Source: Lutibacter sp.
GTDB taxonomy: Bacteria; Bacteroidota; Bacteroidia; Flavobacteriales; Flavobacteriaceae
DNA length: 49,140 nucleotides
NCBI GenBank assembly: GCA_030683995.1
Contig: JAUXPH010000037.1
Span: 1-49,140 of the forward strand
Direction of reading: 5' to 3'
Shown one piece after another: positions 26,176 to 35,660 of this stretch. Position 1 is the first letter of the stretch. Each line of letters starts with the position of its first letter. The notes under the pieces are model-generated. The model did no database searches, was not told the origin of the DNA, and worked only from the letters and a program-made list of their open reading frames with translations. A program made the position numbers and the translations under genes.

Positions 26176-28452
26176 TTATATACTATTCATTTTTTCCTGG
26201 GCGTGCACAATTGCCACGCAAGCCATATTCACAATTTCGTCGACGCCGGCGCCGAGTTGCAGAATATGAACCGGTTTTTGAAGTCCCATAATAATTGGCC
26301 CGATAGATACAATTTGATCAAACTCTTTCATAAGTTTATAGCCAATATTCGCGGCTTCCAAACTAGGAAATATCAAACCATTCACCTTTTTATCTGTCAA
26401 CCTTGAAAAAGGAAATTTATCTTTCATTAATTTAGGGTTCAGTGCAAAATCGGCTTGTATTTCTCCGTCCACATTTACTTCCGGGTGTCTTCTGTGTATG
26501 ATTTCAACAGCTTGGGCAACTTTATCCGCCAACGGAGATGGAGATGATCCAAAATTTGAAAATGACAACATCGCCAAATTAGGTTCAAATCCGAACATTT
26601 TCATTGAAACGCTGGTCATATAAGCAATATTTGCCAATTCTTCAGCAGTTGGTTCAATATTTATAGCGGTGTCTGAAAAGAATATTGGGCCTCTTTTGGT
26701 TAACATAATGTTTGTTGCCGCAATACGTTTTACGCCTTTTTCCTTACCGATTAATTCAATCATTGGCTTTACAACCGTTGGATAAGCTCTTGAATAACCG
26801 GTAATTAGAGAATCTCCATCACCCTCATTTAACATCATAGCGGCAAAATAGTTGCGTTCACGCATTAATTTTTGGGCGGCAAATAAGGTGATTCCATTGC
26901 GTTGTCTTTTTTCCCAATATACTTGTGCATATCTATTTCTGCGTTCTTCCTCTTCATCACATTTAGGATCCAAAATTTTCACATTTGCCGAAAAATTGAT
27001 TTCCTTCATTAACTCCTTTATGATTTTTTTGTCGCCCAATAAAATAGGTTTTCCAATTCCCTCATCGTGAATAATTTGGGCAGCTTTTAACACATCTAAA
27101 TGATCTGCTTCAGCCATAATGATCGATTTTGGATTGTCTTTTGCGCGCGACATCAGCATACGCATTAATTTGCTTCCTGTTCCCAATCTGTCGGCCAATG
27201 CTTCTTTGTACCCTTCCCAATCGGTAATTGGTTCTCTTGCCACACCCGATTCCATAGCTGCTTTTGCGACTGCCGGCGGAACTTCGGTAATTAATCTGTG
27301 GTCAAATGGTTTTGGGATGATATACTCTTTACCAAATTTTATATTGGTCTCTCCGTATAAAATATTTAAATGCTCAGGAACCGTTTCTTTAGCCAAATTT
27401 GCCAAGGCATGAACCGCCGCCAGTTTCATTTCTTCATTTATTTTAGTGGCTCTTACGTCTAACGCACCTCTAAAAATATATGGAAATCCGAGCACATTAT
27501 TCACTTGGTTGGGATAATCTGAACGTCCGGTGGCCATAATAATATCCTTTCTTGTTGCCACTGCTAAATCGTATTCAATTTCAGGGGTTGGATTTGCCAT
27601 CGCAAAAACAATTGGATCTTTTGCCATGGTCATCAACATAGCCGGCGTTACAAGATCTCCTTTTGAAAGTCCGATAAAAACATCGCTGTCAATCATCGCC
27701 TCTTCCAAGGTATGTAAATCTCTGTCAGTAGCAAACTCTGCTTTTTGCTCATTCAAATTAGGAGCATCTTTTCTGATAACGCCCTTACTGTCGCACATCA
27801 CCAAATTTTCTCTTGTTGCGCCAATCGCCAAATACAATCTTGAACAAGAAATGGCTGCAGCGCCTGCGCCACTTACCACAATTTTAACTTCTGAAATGTC
27901 TTTTCCAATAATCTCAACTGCATTTTTTAACGCCGCTGCTGATATGATTGCCGTTCCGTGTTGGTCGTCATGCATTACGGGAATGTCCAATTCTTCTTTC
28001 AGTCTGCGTTCAATTTCGAAAGCTTCAGGGGCTTTTATATCTTCCAGATTAATGCCTCCAAAAGTGACCGAAATATTTTTTACGGTTTCAATAAATTTCT
28101 CCACATCGTGTGTGTCAACTTCAATATCAAAAACATCGATATCCGCGAATATTTTAAAAAGCAATCCTTTTCCTTCCATCACTGGTTTTCCTGCCATTGC
28201 CCCAATGTCACCCAATCCTAAAACTGCAGTTCCGTTTGAAATAACGGCCACTAAATTTCCTTTTGCGGTATATTTATAAACATCATCCGGATTTTTTTCG
28301 ATGGCCAAACACGGCTCCGCCACACCCGGTGAATATGCCAACGACAAATCGCGTTGGGTTGCGTGTTTTTTTGTTGGAACTACTTGAATTTTGCCCGGAC
28401 TTGGGTATTGGTGATAAAATAAAGCTTCGCTCTGTTTTTTAGAATCGCTCAT
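26176..28452 (-). CDS. maeB: NADP-dependent malic enzyme with phosphotransacetylase-like C-terminal domain
   Basis: A 758-residue protein. Residues 1-430 are malic enzyme (SLAYSPGVAEPCLAIEKNP, VISNGTAVLGLGDIGA, the Asp-rich MHDDQHGTAIISAAALKNA and a Rossmann fold with VVSGAGAAAISCSRL). Residues 430-758 resemble phosphate acetyltransferase without necessarily having its activity, the usual MaeB layout. It converts malate to pyruvate, CO2 and NADPH. It heads the block that continues with ruvA and sprA. A TAnnTTTG element lies 30 bases upstream. Confidence 0.94.
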   Translation of the reverse strand: MSDSKKQSEALFYHQYPSPGKIQVVPTKKHATQRDLSLAYSPGVAEPCLAIEKNPDDVYKYTAKGNLVAVISNGTAVLGLGDIGAMAGKPVMEGKGLLFKIFADIDVFDIEVDTHDVEKFIETVKNISVTFGGINLEDIKAPEAFEIERRLKEELDIPVMHDDQHGTAIISAAALKNAVEIIGKDISEVKIVVSGAGAAAISCSRLYLAIGATRENLVMCDSKGVIRKDAPNLNEQKAEFATDRDLHTLEEAMIDSDVFIGLSKGDLVTPAMLMTMAKDPIVFAMANPTPEIEYDLAVATRKDIIMATGRSDYPNQVNNVLGFPYIFRGALDVRATKINEEMKLAAVHALANLAKETVPEHLNILYGETNIKFGKEYIIPKPFDHRLITEVPPAVAKAAMESGVAREPITDWEGYKEALADRLGTGSKLMRMLMSRAKDNPKSIIMAEADHLDVLKAAQIIHDEGIGKPILLGDKKIIKELMKEINFSANVKILDPKCDEEEERRNRYAQVYWEKRQRNGITLFAAQKLMRERNYFAAMMLNEGDGDSLITGYSRAYPTVVKPMIELIGKEKGVKRIAATNIMLTKRGPIFFSDTAINIEPTAEELANIAYMTSVSMKMFGFEPNLAMLSFSNFGSSPSPLADKVAQAVEIIHRRHPEVNVDGEIQADFALNPKLMKDKFPFSRLTDKKVNGLIFPSLEAANIGYKLMKEFDQIVSIGPIIMGLQKPVHILQLGAGVDEIVNMACVAIVHAQEKMNSI

Positions 28453-28481
28453 AATGTTACTAATTTAAAAAAATTGAATCA

Positions 28482-28489
28482 CAAAGTTA
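28482..28489 (-). promoter_or_regulatory. Possible -7 promoter element of maeB
   Basis: TAACTTTG on the minus strand fits TAnnTTTG, 29 bases before the ATG; CCTTTGG lies upstream, but closer than the usual -33 spacing. Confidence 0.45.
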
Positions 28490-28646
28490 ACCATTATTGA
28501 CCCAAAGGAAAGCTAATATTTATCATAGTTTCAAAATAAATGGAAATTGAAACCAATAAAATAAGGCTATTTTACAGGGTATATTTTAAAAAAAAGAATT
28601 TTAAATTACAGGATGTTTTGATCATTCAACATCTTTACAAAACTAA

Positions 28647-28675
28647 AAAAGCCCCTTAAAAAGGAGCTCTTAAAG
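28647..28675 (-). terminator. Intrinsic terminator after the CoA-transferase gene
   Basis: Arms AGCCCCTT and AAGGAGCT with a short A-loop; on the minus strand the stem is followed by GGCTTTTTTAG, a T-run. Confidence 0.65.
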
Positions 28676-28688
28676 ATAATTAACCAAA

Positions 28689-30218
28689 CTATAATAAATG
28701 AACTTCAACCAATTTTTTCATAGTGCCTTTCGTTTTTAAATCGAGATGCCAGCCAAATGCTTTTTCCATAACGTGAGGCGTTTGGCCTCCTACTTTTAAG
28801 GCTTCTTCCACATAATCCTGCATTTGCTCCTTGTAATCGGGATGCATACAATTGTCGATAATAACTTGCGCGCGTTCTTTTGGTGCCAAGCCTCTTAAAT
28901 CGGCCAAACCTTGTTCCGTAACCAAAATATCTACATCGTGTTCTGTATGGTCATGATGAGAAACCATTGGAACAACGTGTGAAATGGTGTCGTTTTTGGA
29001 TGACGACGGACAAACAAAAATGCTTAAGTAGGCGCTTCTGGCAAAATCTCCAGAGCCTCCAATGCCATTCATCATATGTGTTCCTCCCAAATGCGTGGAA
29101 TTTACGTTTCCATAAATATCGAATTCAATGGCAGTGTTGATAGCAATAATCCCCAATCTTCTGATGACTTCAGCAGCATTGCTGATATTTTGTGGCCTTA
29201 GCACAATTTTGTTTTTATAATCTTTAAAATTTCCAATGAATTTTTTGTAACATTCTTCTGAAACTGTGATGGATGAAGCTGAAGCAAATACCATTTTGCC
29301 GGCATCAAACAATTCAAAAGTACTGTCTTGCAACACTTCAGAATACATCGTCAAATTTTCGAAAGGACTGTTTACAAAACCCGACAATACTGAATTTGCA
29401 ATTTTCCCGATGCCTACCTGAATGGGCAGTAAAGAATTGGTTAGCCTTCCATCTATCACTTCATTTTCCAGAAACTTAAGGATGTGTTGTGCAATGGCAG
29501 TGGTGTTTTCATCGGGCGCAGAAATTTTTGCCGGACTGTCAGGACGATCCGTAAAAACAACAGCGATTACTTTTTTCGGATCAATTTTTATGTACTCCGT
29601 TCCAATTCGTGTTTCGGGATCAGTAATGGCGATTATGTTTCTGTTCGGATAAGGCTTCGGAATAAATACATCGTGTATTCCTTTAAAAGATAAAGGGATG
29701 GAAACGTTTATTTCAATAATGATTTCATCGGCCAAAGCAGCAAAATTCGCTGAATTGCCAACCGATGTGGTTGGAATAATAAATCCGTTCGCATCAATAT
29801 AGGTCGCTTCAATAATGGCCATATCCACTTTTGGCAAATGCTGGTTGTGCAACATTTCGGCAGTTTCACTTAAATGCTGGTCTACATACAACACCTCGCC
29901 CGCATTTATCGATTTTCTTAAAGTTGGATCGGCCTGAAATGGCATCCTTTTATAAATGGCATGGTTTTTCGCTAAATCGGCATCGGTATCATATCCAAGA
30001 GAAGCGCCGCTTAAAAGGGTGATTTGTATATCTTCTGTTTCGGCACGTTTTGCAAAAGCAGGCAAAACCGATTTGCTGTCTCCGGCTTTTGTAAATCCAC
30101 TCACTCCAACAATTGAATTGTTTTTAATGAATTTCGCGGCCTCTTCAGGCGTAAAAATTATATTCTTATAATTCTCGAAAAGAATTCGCTCCATCCTAAC
30201 TTCTTTGTTATACTTCAT
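28689..30218 (-). CDS. Acetyl-CoA hydrolase / succinyl-CoA:acetate CoA-transferase family protein
   Basis: A 509-residue CoA-transferase of the AarC/Ach1 type. The catalytic glutamate is visible as Glu294 in MYSEVLQDS, and the glycine-rich part GIGGSGDFARSAYLSIF and the C-terminal GLAPKERAQVIIDNCMHPDY follow the family. It moves CoA between acetate and an acyl-CoA such as succinyl-CoA, linking acetate use to the citric acid cycle; strict hydrolase activity cannot be excluded. The start may be the ATG at 30218 or an internal one at 30194 (MERILFENY). It is divergent from the AraC-type gene. Confidence 0.9.
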   Translation of the reverse strand: MKYNKEVRMERILFENYKNIIFTPEEAAKFIKNNSIVGVSGFTKAGDSKSVLPAFAKRAETEDIQITLLSGASLGYDTDADLAKNHAIYKRMPFQADPTLRKSINAGEVLYVDQHLSETAEMLHNQHLPKVDMAIIEATYIDANGFIIPTTSVGNSANFAALADEIIIEINVSIPLSFKGIHDVFIPKPYPNRNIIAITDPETRIGTEYIKIDPKKVIAVVFTDRPDSPAKISAPDENTTAIAQHILKFLENEVIDGRLTNSLLPIQVGIGKIANSVLSGFVNSPFENLTMYSEVLQDSTFELFDAGKMVFASASSITVSEECYKKFIGNFKDYKNKIVLRPQNISNAAEVIRRLGIIAINTAIEFDIYGNVNSTHLGGTHMMNGIGGSGDFARSAYLSIFVCPSSSKNDTISHVVPMVSHHDHTEHDVDILVTEQGLADLRGLAPKERAQVIIDNCMHPDYKEQMQDYVEEALKVGGQTPHVMEKAFGWHLDLKTKGTMKKLVEVHLL

Positions 30219-30549
30219 ATATGGATATTTATTGTTTTTATTGGTATATATGGAATTCGAATATTTTCATTGGAGTTCATATATTGTTATGATTATGCAC
30301 ATTTCATATGATTTATTTAAAAAATTAACACTAATTTGCTCAAATAAACCTGCCTGCCGTCAGGCAGGAATGCATAACCTAATTTAATAGGGATGCAATG
30401 TAACAATTCTTAACACTAACCATATATTTAAAATGGTCAATGATTTATTCAATTCTGCCAAATGAAACGAGCCATAACAAATTTTGATACACAACGGAAT
30501 GATTAATAGCGAACTGCATCTGTACCAATAAAAAATAAAATATAAACAG
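30219..30549. other. Divergent intergenic region of CoA-transferase and AraC-type genes
   Basis: No gene is seen. It holds a 20-bp palindrome (30349-30368) and most of repeat copy 3 (30462-30552). The rest is AT-rich, with no clear promoter element found by eye. Confidence 0.6.
30349..30368. repeat. 20-bp palindromic element
   Basis: CCTGCCTGCCGTCAGGCAGG, a near-perfect palindrome. A sister sequence is inserted in repeat copy 2 at 26071-26090. If translated it gives PACRQAG, a string I recall in spurious Bacteroidota ORFs, which suggests a widely dispersed element. Confidence 0.75.
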
Positions 30550-30552
30550 ATG
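30462..30552 (+). repeat. 91-bp dispersed gene-border repeat, copy 3
   Basis: Plus-strand copy from ATGAAACGAGCC to AAACAGATG; the last three bases are the start codon of the AraC-type gene. It contains a complete 14-codon ORF (MKRAITNFDTQRND, stop TAA). Confidence 0.9.
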
Positions 30553-31368
30553 AAAAAAAACGGACTTAAAGAGAAGTATTATCTAACCGAAGTCGATAAA
30601 ATTGTAAACAGCATTTACTGCCATCACGATTTGATGGGCGAGGTTTTTATTGATACCCATTCTCATAAAAAAGGACAATTTATATATACGGAAGGCGGAA
30701 TAGTTTACATAAAAACGGGCACAAAAACACACTTTTTACCCGCCAGACACTATATGTGGATTCCACCTGATGTTGAACATTCCATTTATCCAAGCAAGCC
30801 TAAAGTGATTATGCGCAACTTATATTTTCCGGTAGAAAGTACAGATGTTGCGTTTTATCAGAATGTTGGAATTTACCCGGTGAATGAATTGTTGTGGCAA
30901 ATGTTGTGTTATACCAGAAAATGGGAAGGTGATATTTTTGAAAATGATGAAGAAAAATTCCCTGTGGTAACCGCTTTTAAAGTTTTACTGGCACAAATTT
31001 CAACCGACCCATTGATGCTGACGCTCCCACGTCCGAAAGATCCCAGATTGGAAAAAGCCCTTGTATATTTAAAAGACAATTTAGATAAAAATATTAAGCT
31101 GACAGAAATTGCTTCTCTTTTGGGAATGAGCGAACGCTCGCTTCACAGGTTGTTTAAAAGTGACGTAAAAATGACTTTTATTTATTATTATACCTTGCTT
31201 AGAATGTTTAAAGCGCTGGAATATGTGCTTGAAAAGAAACACACCATCGGCGAAATTGCATTGATGGTTGGTTATAGCAGTTTACCCACTTTCAGCACCA
31301 CTTTCTTAAAGATTTTAGGAAAGAGACCTTCCGAGTATTTACACGGAAACCGGATTTATGTGAAATAG
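30550..31368 (+). CDS. AraC-family transcriptional regulator with cupin-like sensor domain
   Basis: A 272-residue regulator. The N-terminal half (about 25-125) has a cupin-like shape with HSHKKGQFIYTEGG and PPDVEHSIYPS, suited to binding a small molecule. The C-terminal half (about 170-268) has two helix-turn-helix motifs, including LTEIASLLGMSERSLHRLFK and the AraC signature IGEIALMVGYSSLPTFSTTF. The target is not known; the divergent CoA-transferase gene is a candidate. The start codon is supplied by the dispersed repeat. The gene converges with the PAP2 gene, one base apart. Confidence 0.92.
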   Translation: MKKNGLKEKYYLTEVDKIVNSIYCHHDLMGEVFIDTHSHKKGQFIYTEGGIVYIKTGTKTHFLPARHYMWIPPDVEHSIYPSKPKVIMRNLYFPVESTDVAFYQNVGIYPVNELLWQMLCYTRKWEGDIFENDEEKFPVVTAFKVLLAQISTDPLMLTLPRPKDPRLEKALVYLKDNLDKNIKLTEIASLLGMSERSLHRLFKSDVKMTFIYYYTLLRMFKALEYVLEKKHTIGEIALMVGYSSLPTFSTTFLKILGKRPSEYLHGNRIYVK

Positions 31369-31369
31369 C

Positions 31370-32101
31370 TTAAAATTTATAGGCGAAATAAAATCCATAA
31401 TTTTCCTCATTAATTAGAGGATAAAAAGAGACATTTTTTGAATTTTTAAATGGATTAAAATTCTTGAAAGGTTCAAAATGATACACCAATTCTGTTACAA
31501 GAATCCCAATTCCTGCACCTGTCAAAACATCAGACAGCCAATGTTTGTTATTAATCATTCTAAAAACACCAGTGGTTGTGGCAAATGCAAAGCCGCTATA
31601 AGCCAAAACTGGTGCAGAATCTTTAAACTCATTATACAAAACAGTCGCATTGGTAAAAGCAATATTGGTATGGCCCGAAGGAAAAGAATATGGCAAACCA
31701 TCAGGCCGTGTTTTATTAATGATGATTTTTAAATTGCCTGTAATTGTATAGGAAACTAAATTTGAGATAAACAGATATTTGGTTTGGTCGAACCAATGAT
31801 TTTTGGCTTTAACTCCAAAAGCATCGGCAATATACATTTCCGCAACAGGCACATACAACAAATAATCATCTATTCGAAATTTATAATCATTTCCAACTTT
31901 ATTGCGTAAATCTGTTTGCAAACTTCTTTCAAAATCGCTATTGCTAATAAGTACGCCAACCCCAATTAAACTTATTGGAACAATCGTTTTTTTTAAAAAA
32001 TGTGTTGATTTTATGCTGTCTGTTTTAGAAGCATCTGGAGTTTGCCCATTAACACCAACAATACACAGAAAAAATAAAATTAGAAGCCCGCTTTTTTTCA
32101 T
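31370..32101 (-). CDS. PAP2-superfamily membrane phosphatase
   Basis: A 243-residue protein with a signal peptide (about 1-19) and a PAP2/acid phosphatase domain: KIIINKTRPDG, PSGHTN with the catalytic His, and NNKHWLSDVLTGAGIG with the second His and Asp. Such enzymes remove phosphate from lipid or polyprenyl phosphates on the periplasmic side. The substrate is undetermined. The first motif and PSGH are intact; the Arg usually seen in the third motif is replaced by the weaker form RMINNKHW. Confidence 0.85.
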   Translation of the reverse strand: MKKSGLLILFFLCIVGVNGQTPDASKTDSIKSTHFLKKTIVPISLIGVGVLISNSDFERSLQTDLRNKVGNDYKFRIDDYLLYVPVAEMYIADAFGVKAKNHWFDQTKYLFISNLVSYTITGNLKIIINKTRPDGLPYSFPSGHTNIAFTNATVLYNEFKDSAPVLAYSGFAFATTTGVFRMINNKHWLSDVLTGAGIGILVTELVYHFEPFKNFNPFKNSKNVSFYPLINEENYGFYFAYKF

Positions 32102-32181
32102 ATACTATTAAATCAATTTTTTCAAAAACCTAAGTTTCTTTTTATATAACGGACAAGAAAGTTGAGTAATATCTGTGCGAA

Positions 32182-32553
32182 CTAAAACATTCCGTTTTCA
32201 TTGATCATTTCAGCAGGTGCAGCTTGTGCAAAATCCCAGAGTTCCACAATCTTGTCATTTTCAAAACGAAAAATATGCATGACCGCCCAATCTAAATCGT
32301 TCGGATTTTGCCTGAAACGAGAATGGACAGCAACCAAATCACCATCTTCCAAAGCGCGTTGAATTTCAAAAATTTTATCGGGATTCATTTTAGCGTCTTC
32401 TTCAATCGCTGTCATAAAAGTAAGCGTATCGCCCTTAAAATAAACATTGTGATGCTTAAAATATTTTCCGGCATAAAGTTTAAATGCTTCTCTTGAGTTC
32501 CCTTTGGCTGCAAGTTTTAAAAAGTGCTGCGCCATTTCTTTTTTGGTTTGCAT
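32182..32553 (-). CDS. NTF2/SnoaL-like domain protein
   Basis: A 123-residue protein with the alpha-plus-beta layout of the nuclear transport factor 2-like fold: an N-terminal helix (AQHFLKLAAKGNSREAFKLY), the motif KYFKHHNVYFKGD and the strand pair VAVHSRFRQNP and AVMHIFRFENDKIVELWDFA. Many such proteins are predicted esterase- or isomerase-like enzymes with no assigned role (SnoaL-like YesE/AcpA types). There is no signal peptide. It is a single gene between the PAP2 gene and the molybdoenzyme island. Confidence 0.8.
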   Translation of the reverse strand: MQTKKEMAQHFLKLAAKGNSREAFKLYAGKYFKHHNVYFKGDTLTFMTAIEEDAKMNPDKIFEIQRALEDGDLVAVHSRFRQNPNDLDWAVMHIFRFENDKIVELWDFAQAAPAEMINENGMF

Positions 32554-32643
32554 ACGTATTTTGATTTATGAATCTTTTTAATAGTACAGCTAATTTAAAA
32601 TAATATATTTAGCTATTTCTATTTACTTAATTTTATTATGAAA

Positions 32644-32668
32644 AAAATCCCGCGATTGCGGGATTTAA
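32644..32668 (-). terminator. Intrinsic terminator downstream of the molybdoenzyme operon
   Basis: Perfect stem AAATCCCGC/GCGGGATTT with a GATT loop. It is placed after the molybdoenzyme gene and its repeat copy 4 on the minus strand. Confidence 0.75.
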
Positions 32669-32689
32669 ATTAGTCTTCTTTTTTCTTTT

Positions 32690-32779
32690 CAGCTGTTTAT
32701 TATTTATTTTTTATTGGTACAGATGCAGTTCGCCATTACTCATTTCTTTGTGTATCAAAATTTGTTATGCTCGTTTCAT
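32690..32779 (-). repeat. 90-bp dispersed gene-border repeat, copy 4
   Basis: Minus-strand copy from ATGAAACGAGC to AAACAGCTG. One base is missing in GAGC(C)ATAAC and the terminal ATG has become CTG. Its left part forms the last 14 codons of the molybdoenzyme gene (ETSITNFDTQRNE), and no gene starts at its other end. Confidence 0.9.
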
Positions 32780-35657
32780 CATTGATATAAAACATCGAAG
32801 CATCTGGCCTAAAAGCCCTTTCAAACCAAATTGGCCTGCGTTCTCCGTTTGGTCCGGGGGCTGGACGTGTCATTTTCATCCATTCTTTATACACCTCGTG
32901 CGATTTGTTAGTGTCCACAAAAATATCGCCATAATGCTCGTCTTTTCCGGGTTTTTCAATGCGAACCCGTTGATGCCAGCAATGCATTCCGCTAATAGGA
33001 TCGGGATGCACGGCGTGGGTAATATTTTGATGTACGCCGCCGTCTTTCCAAAAAATTCGTTTAGAATCTCTATCCGAAGATTCAAAAGGTCCTATGCCGG
33101 AAATGGTGTTCATTTTCCATCCGCCGTTGCCATTGTTTTCAATATTCACCGTAATGGTGGCCCATCTGTTTCCTGTTTTATCTTGTGTCCTTCTCCAGCG
33201 TCCGATATGGTGCGAACAAGCAACAACGCCCGGTTTCATACTTTGCGTTACCCAAACTTTATCGATAAAATAGCCAATATCGGTATTCATTTTTACCAAA
33301 TCGCCTGTTTTAAATCCCCAATTTGCCGCATCATCTGGATGCATCCAAATCGGATTTCTGTTTGAGATTTCCACCAGCCATTTTGCATTTCCTGAACGTG
33401 TATGAATCAACGCCGGCAGCCTGAAAGTTGGAACCAAGACATATTCTCCTTTTGATTTGTCCAAATTATCAAGGTGAATGTGGCTTTTTATATAGGTTGG
33501 CGTGGCATATTCCGGCCATTTCCAATCGACCATCGTTTGTGAATAAAACTCGTTTTTTCTTGATGGCGTTGGGAAACCAACCATGGCTTTTCCATTGATC
33601 ATCACGCCGATGTTTTTTCCGTCTTTGGAAACAACTTGGGTGTTTTCATTCACAATTGCCCCAGTTAACTGCGCTTCGGTCAACAAAGTTTCATTCTTTT
33701 TGTACGATTCCCCGCTTTCAATTTCAAAGGCACCATATTTTTGCATGTATTGCAATTCGGTGATGCCTTCTTTTTTGGCAGTTTCCGGCAATCCAGGCAC
33801 GCGTTCAAAAATATATTGGTAATATTCGTCGATGGTTATTTTTTCTCCCGGACGATATGGCGATTCAAAATGTTTGCGAATTCCCATACTTCCGTCGGGA
33901 TCTATCCGCCAGCTTAATTCAATAAAAAATTCATCTTCTTCCCAAACTTCTCCCGGATTTACCTCGTAAGTTAATGCCACCGGTTTCCCATTTCTTCGTG
34001 CAGCTTCCCTTAAAACCGGCTGACGAAAAGCAACCCAGGTTCCGCCGTGTGTGGCGTATGAATTGATGTCGTGACGTTCGGAAGCCAATCCCATCGGCAA
34101 CACAAAATCGGCGTAAAAAGCGGTTTCATTCCACGTTGGCGTTAAGGCGGCGTGCAATCCAAATTTGCTTTCATCCACAAACATTTCCATCCAGGTAAAT
34201 CCGTCGGGATACGTCCAAACCGGATTGAAAACCCTCGAAAAATAAACATCGAGCTTGCCTCTTCCCTCTTTTAGGAAATGCGGCAGCAATTGGCTCATTT
34301 CAAAAAATGACAAAGGAAATTCTTTTGGAAAATGCAATTCATTCCATTGTTTTTGTGGTTTTGGCGAATTTGGGATACTTGGCGCAAATTTGTTCCAGAT
34401 ATTTGGTGAAGTTCCGCCTTTTGTTCCCACCGCGCCAGTAAGCACTGTCAGAAAATGCAAACAGCGGGCAACAGCCCAGCCACCAAGGTTTGAAGCGCCG
34501 GCAGCACGCCAGTTGTGCGATGCAAAACGTTCGCCTGCTTCACCAATTTTTTGTGCAATCTCCACAATCATATCGGCTTTTACACCCGATTCCTTTTCTG
34601 CAAATTCAGGGGTAAACTCCTTGTACTCCTCAATCATTGCATCAATATAATTCTCAAAAGTAATTGCTTTATCTGCGTGTTTTGCTTTTAAATACTCTTG
34701 CCAGTTGGTCCAGTTTTCTAAATAATTGCGGTTGTACAACTTATTTTGTAAAATATATAACGCCATCGCCAATAAAACCGCGGCTTCAGTTCCCGGATAA
34801 GACGGCATCCAATAATCGGACATACTTGCGGTATTCGATAAACGCGGATCCATCGTTGCCAATTTTGCGCCTTTCATTTTCCCTTCAATAATGCGTTGCG
34901 CGTGCGGATTGAAATAATGACCCGATTCTAAATGTGCGGAAATCAGCAATATAAATTTTGCTTCAGCGTGATCTGGCGATGGCCTGTCGTAACCATACCA
35001 CAAATTATAACCAAAACGCGCGCCCGAAGAACAAATATTGGTATGTGAATTATGTCCATCAATTCCCCAACCCTGCAAAATCCAGTTCATGAATTTTTCA
35101 TGTCCCGGCCTTCCTACGTGATAAGCAACTTCATTGTGGCGATTTTCTAAAATGGCATTTCTGATTCTTAAAGAAATAGTGTCCAATACTTCATCCCAAC
35201 TTACGCGATCCCATTCTCCTTCACCTCTTTTTCCTTTTCTCTTCAGCGGAAATAAAATTCGGTCTGGATCTGTCAATTGATTGATGGTGGCCGGACCTTT
35301 GGCGCAGTTTCTTCCCCGGCTTCCCGGATGGTAAGGATTGCCTTCAAACTTTTTGACTTCCTGAGTTTCTTTGTCGATGAATGCGGTTAATCCGCAAGCA
35401 CTTTCACAGTTAAAACAAGTGGTTGGTACAATTTGATAAGTGACTTTTTCTTTTTTTGGCCACACTTTCGGATTGTATTCTACCCAATTGTCCCATTTTT
35501 CCGGCGGCGGAAAATTCTCATACAGCTGTGCGACTTGTTCATCGGTAAAATGACGCATATCCTGGTCAAATTCCTGATAGCCTTCTTTATGCAAATTAGG
35601 AATGATTCCCAATTTTTCTGCAATTCCTTCTATAAATGATGGTTTCTTGTAACCCAT
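32736..35657 (-). CDS. Molybdopterin (bis-MGD) oxidoreductase catalytic subunit, PsrA/PhsA/SoeA-like
   Basis: A 973-residue DMSO-reductase-superfamily protein. It has a 4Fe-4S site (Cys81, Cys84, Cys88, Cys118), a probable molybdenum-ligand Cys209 in TNICSSGARFGY, and a C-terminal MGD-binding beta-barrel. No twin-arginine or other signal peptide is visible, unlike periplasmic Psr/Phs enzymes, so it should face the cytoplasm, as reported for the SoeA sulfite dehydrogenase. The substrate cannot be read from the sequence; polysulfide, thiosulfate, sulfite or selenate are the family options, and nearby sulfur-uptake genes favour a sulfur compound. The partner is the iron-sulfur/NrfD fusion upstream. 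The last 14 residues come from repeat copy 4. Confidence 0.88.
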   Translation of the reverse strand: MGYKKPSFIEGIAEKLGIIPNLHKEGYQEFDQDMRHFTDEQVAQLYENFPPPEKWDNWVEYNPKVWPKKEKVTYQIVPTTCFNCESACGLTAFIDKETQEVKKFEGNPYHPGSRGRNCAKGPATINQLTDPDRILFPLKRKGKRGEGEWDRVSWDEVLDTISLRIRNAILENRHNEVAYHVGRPGHEKFMNWILQGWGIDGHNSHTNICSSGARFGYNLWYGYDRPSPDHAEAKFILLISAHLESGHYFNPHAQRIIEGKMKGAKLATMDPRLSNTASMSDYWMPSYPGTEAAVLLAMALYILQNKLYNRNYLENWTNWQEYLKAKHADKAITFENYIDAMIEEYKEFTPEFAEKESGVKADMIVEIAQKIGEAGERFASHNWRAAGASNLGGWAVARCLHFLTVLTGAVGTKGGTSPNIWNKFAPSIPNSPKPQKQWNELHFPKEFPLSFFEMSQLLPHFLKEGRGKLDVYFSRVFNPVWTYPDGFTWMEMFVDESKFGLHAALTPTWNETAFYADFVLPMGLASERHDINSYATHGGTWVAFRQPVLREAARRNGKPVALTYEVNPGEVWEEDEFFIELSWRIDPDGSMGIRKHFESPYRPGEKITIDEYYQYIFERVPGLPETAKKEGITELQYMQKYGAFEIESGESYKKNETLLTEAQLTGAIVNENTQVVSKDGKNIGVMINGKAMVGFPTPSRKNEFYSQTMVDWKWPEYATPTYIKSHIHLDNLDKSKGEYVLVPTFRLPALIHTRSGNAKWLVEISNRNPIWMHPDDAANWGFKTGDLVKMNTDIGYFIDKVWVTQSMKPGVVACSHHIGRWRRTQDKTGNRWATITVNIENNGNGGWKMNTISGIGPFESSDRDSKRIFWKDGGVHQNITHAVHPDPISGMHCWHQRVRIEKPGKDEHYGDIFVDTNKSHEVYKEWMKMTRPAPGPNGERRPIWFERAFRPDASMFYINDETSITNFDTQRNE

Positions 35658-35660
35658 GAT

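Noticed and set aside
27530-28279. A 249-codon open frame on the plus strand opposite maeB.
   Set aside because: It lies wholly within the well-conserved malic enzyme gene on the other strand; the predicted protein is Ser/Ile-rich with no family features, typical of an antisense shadow.
30205-30387. A 60-codon plus-strand frame containing PACRQAG.
   Set aside because: The frame spans the divergent promoter region and the string comes from the palindromic repeat; no start signal or family support.
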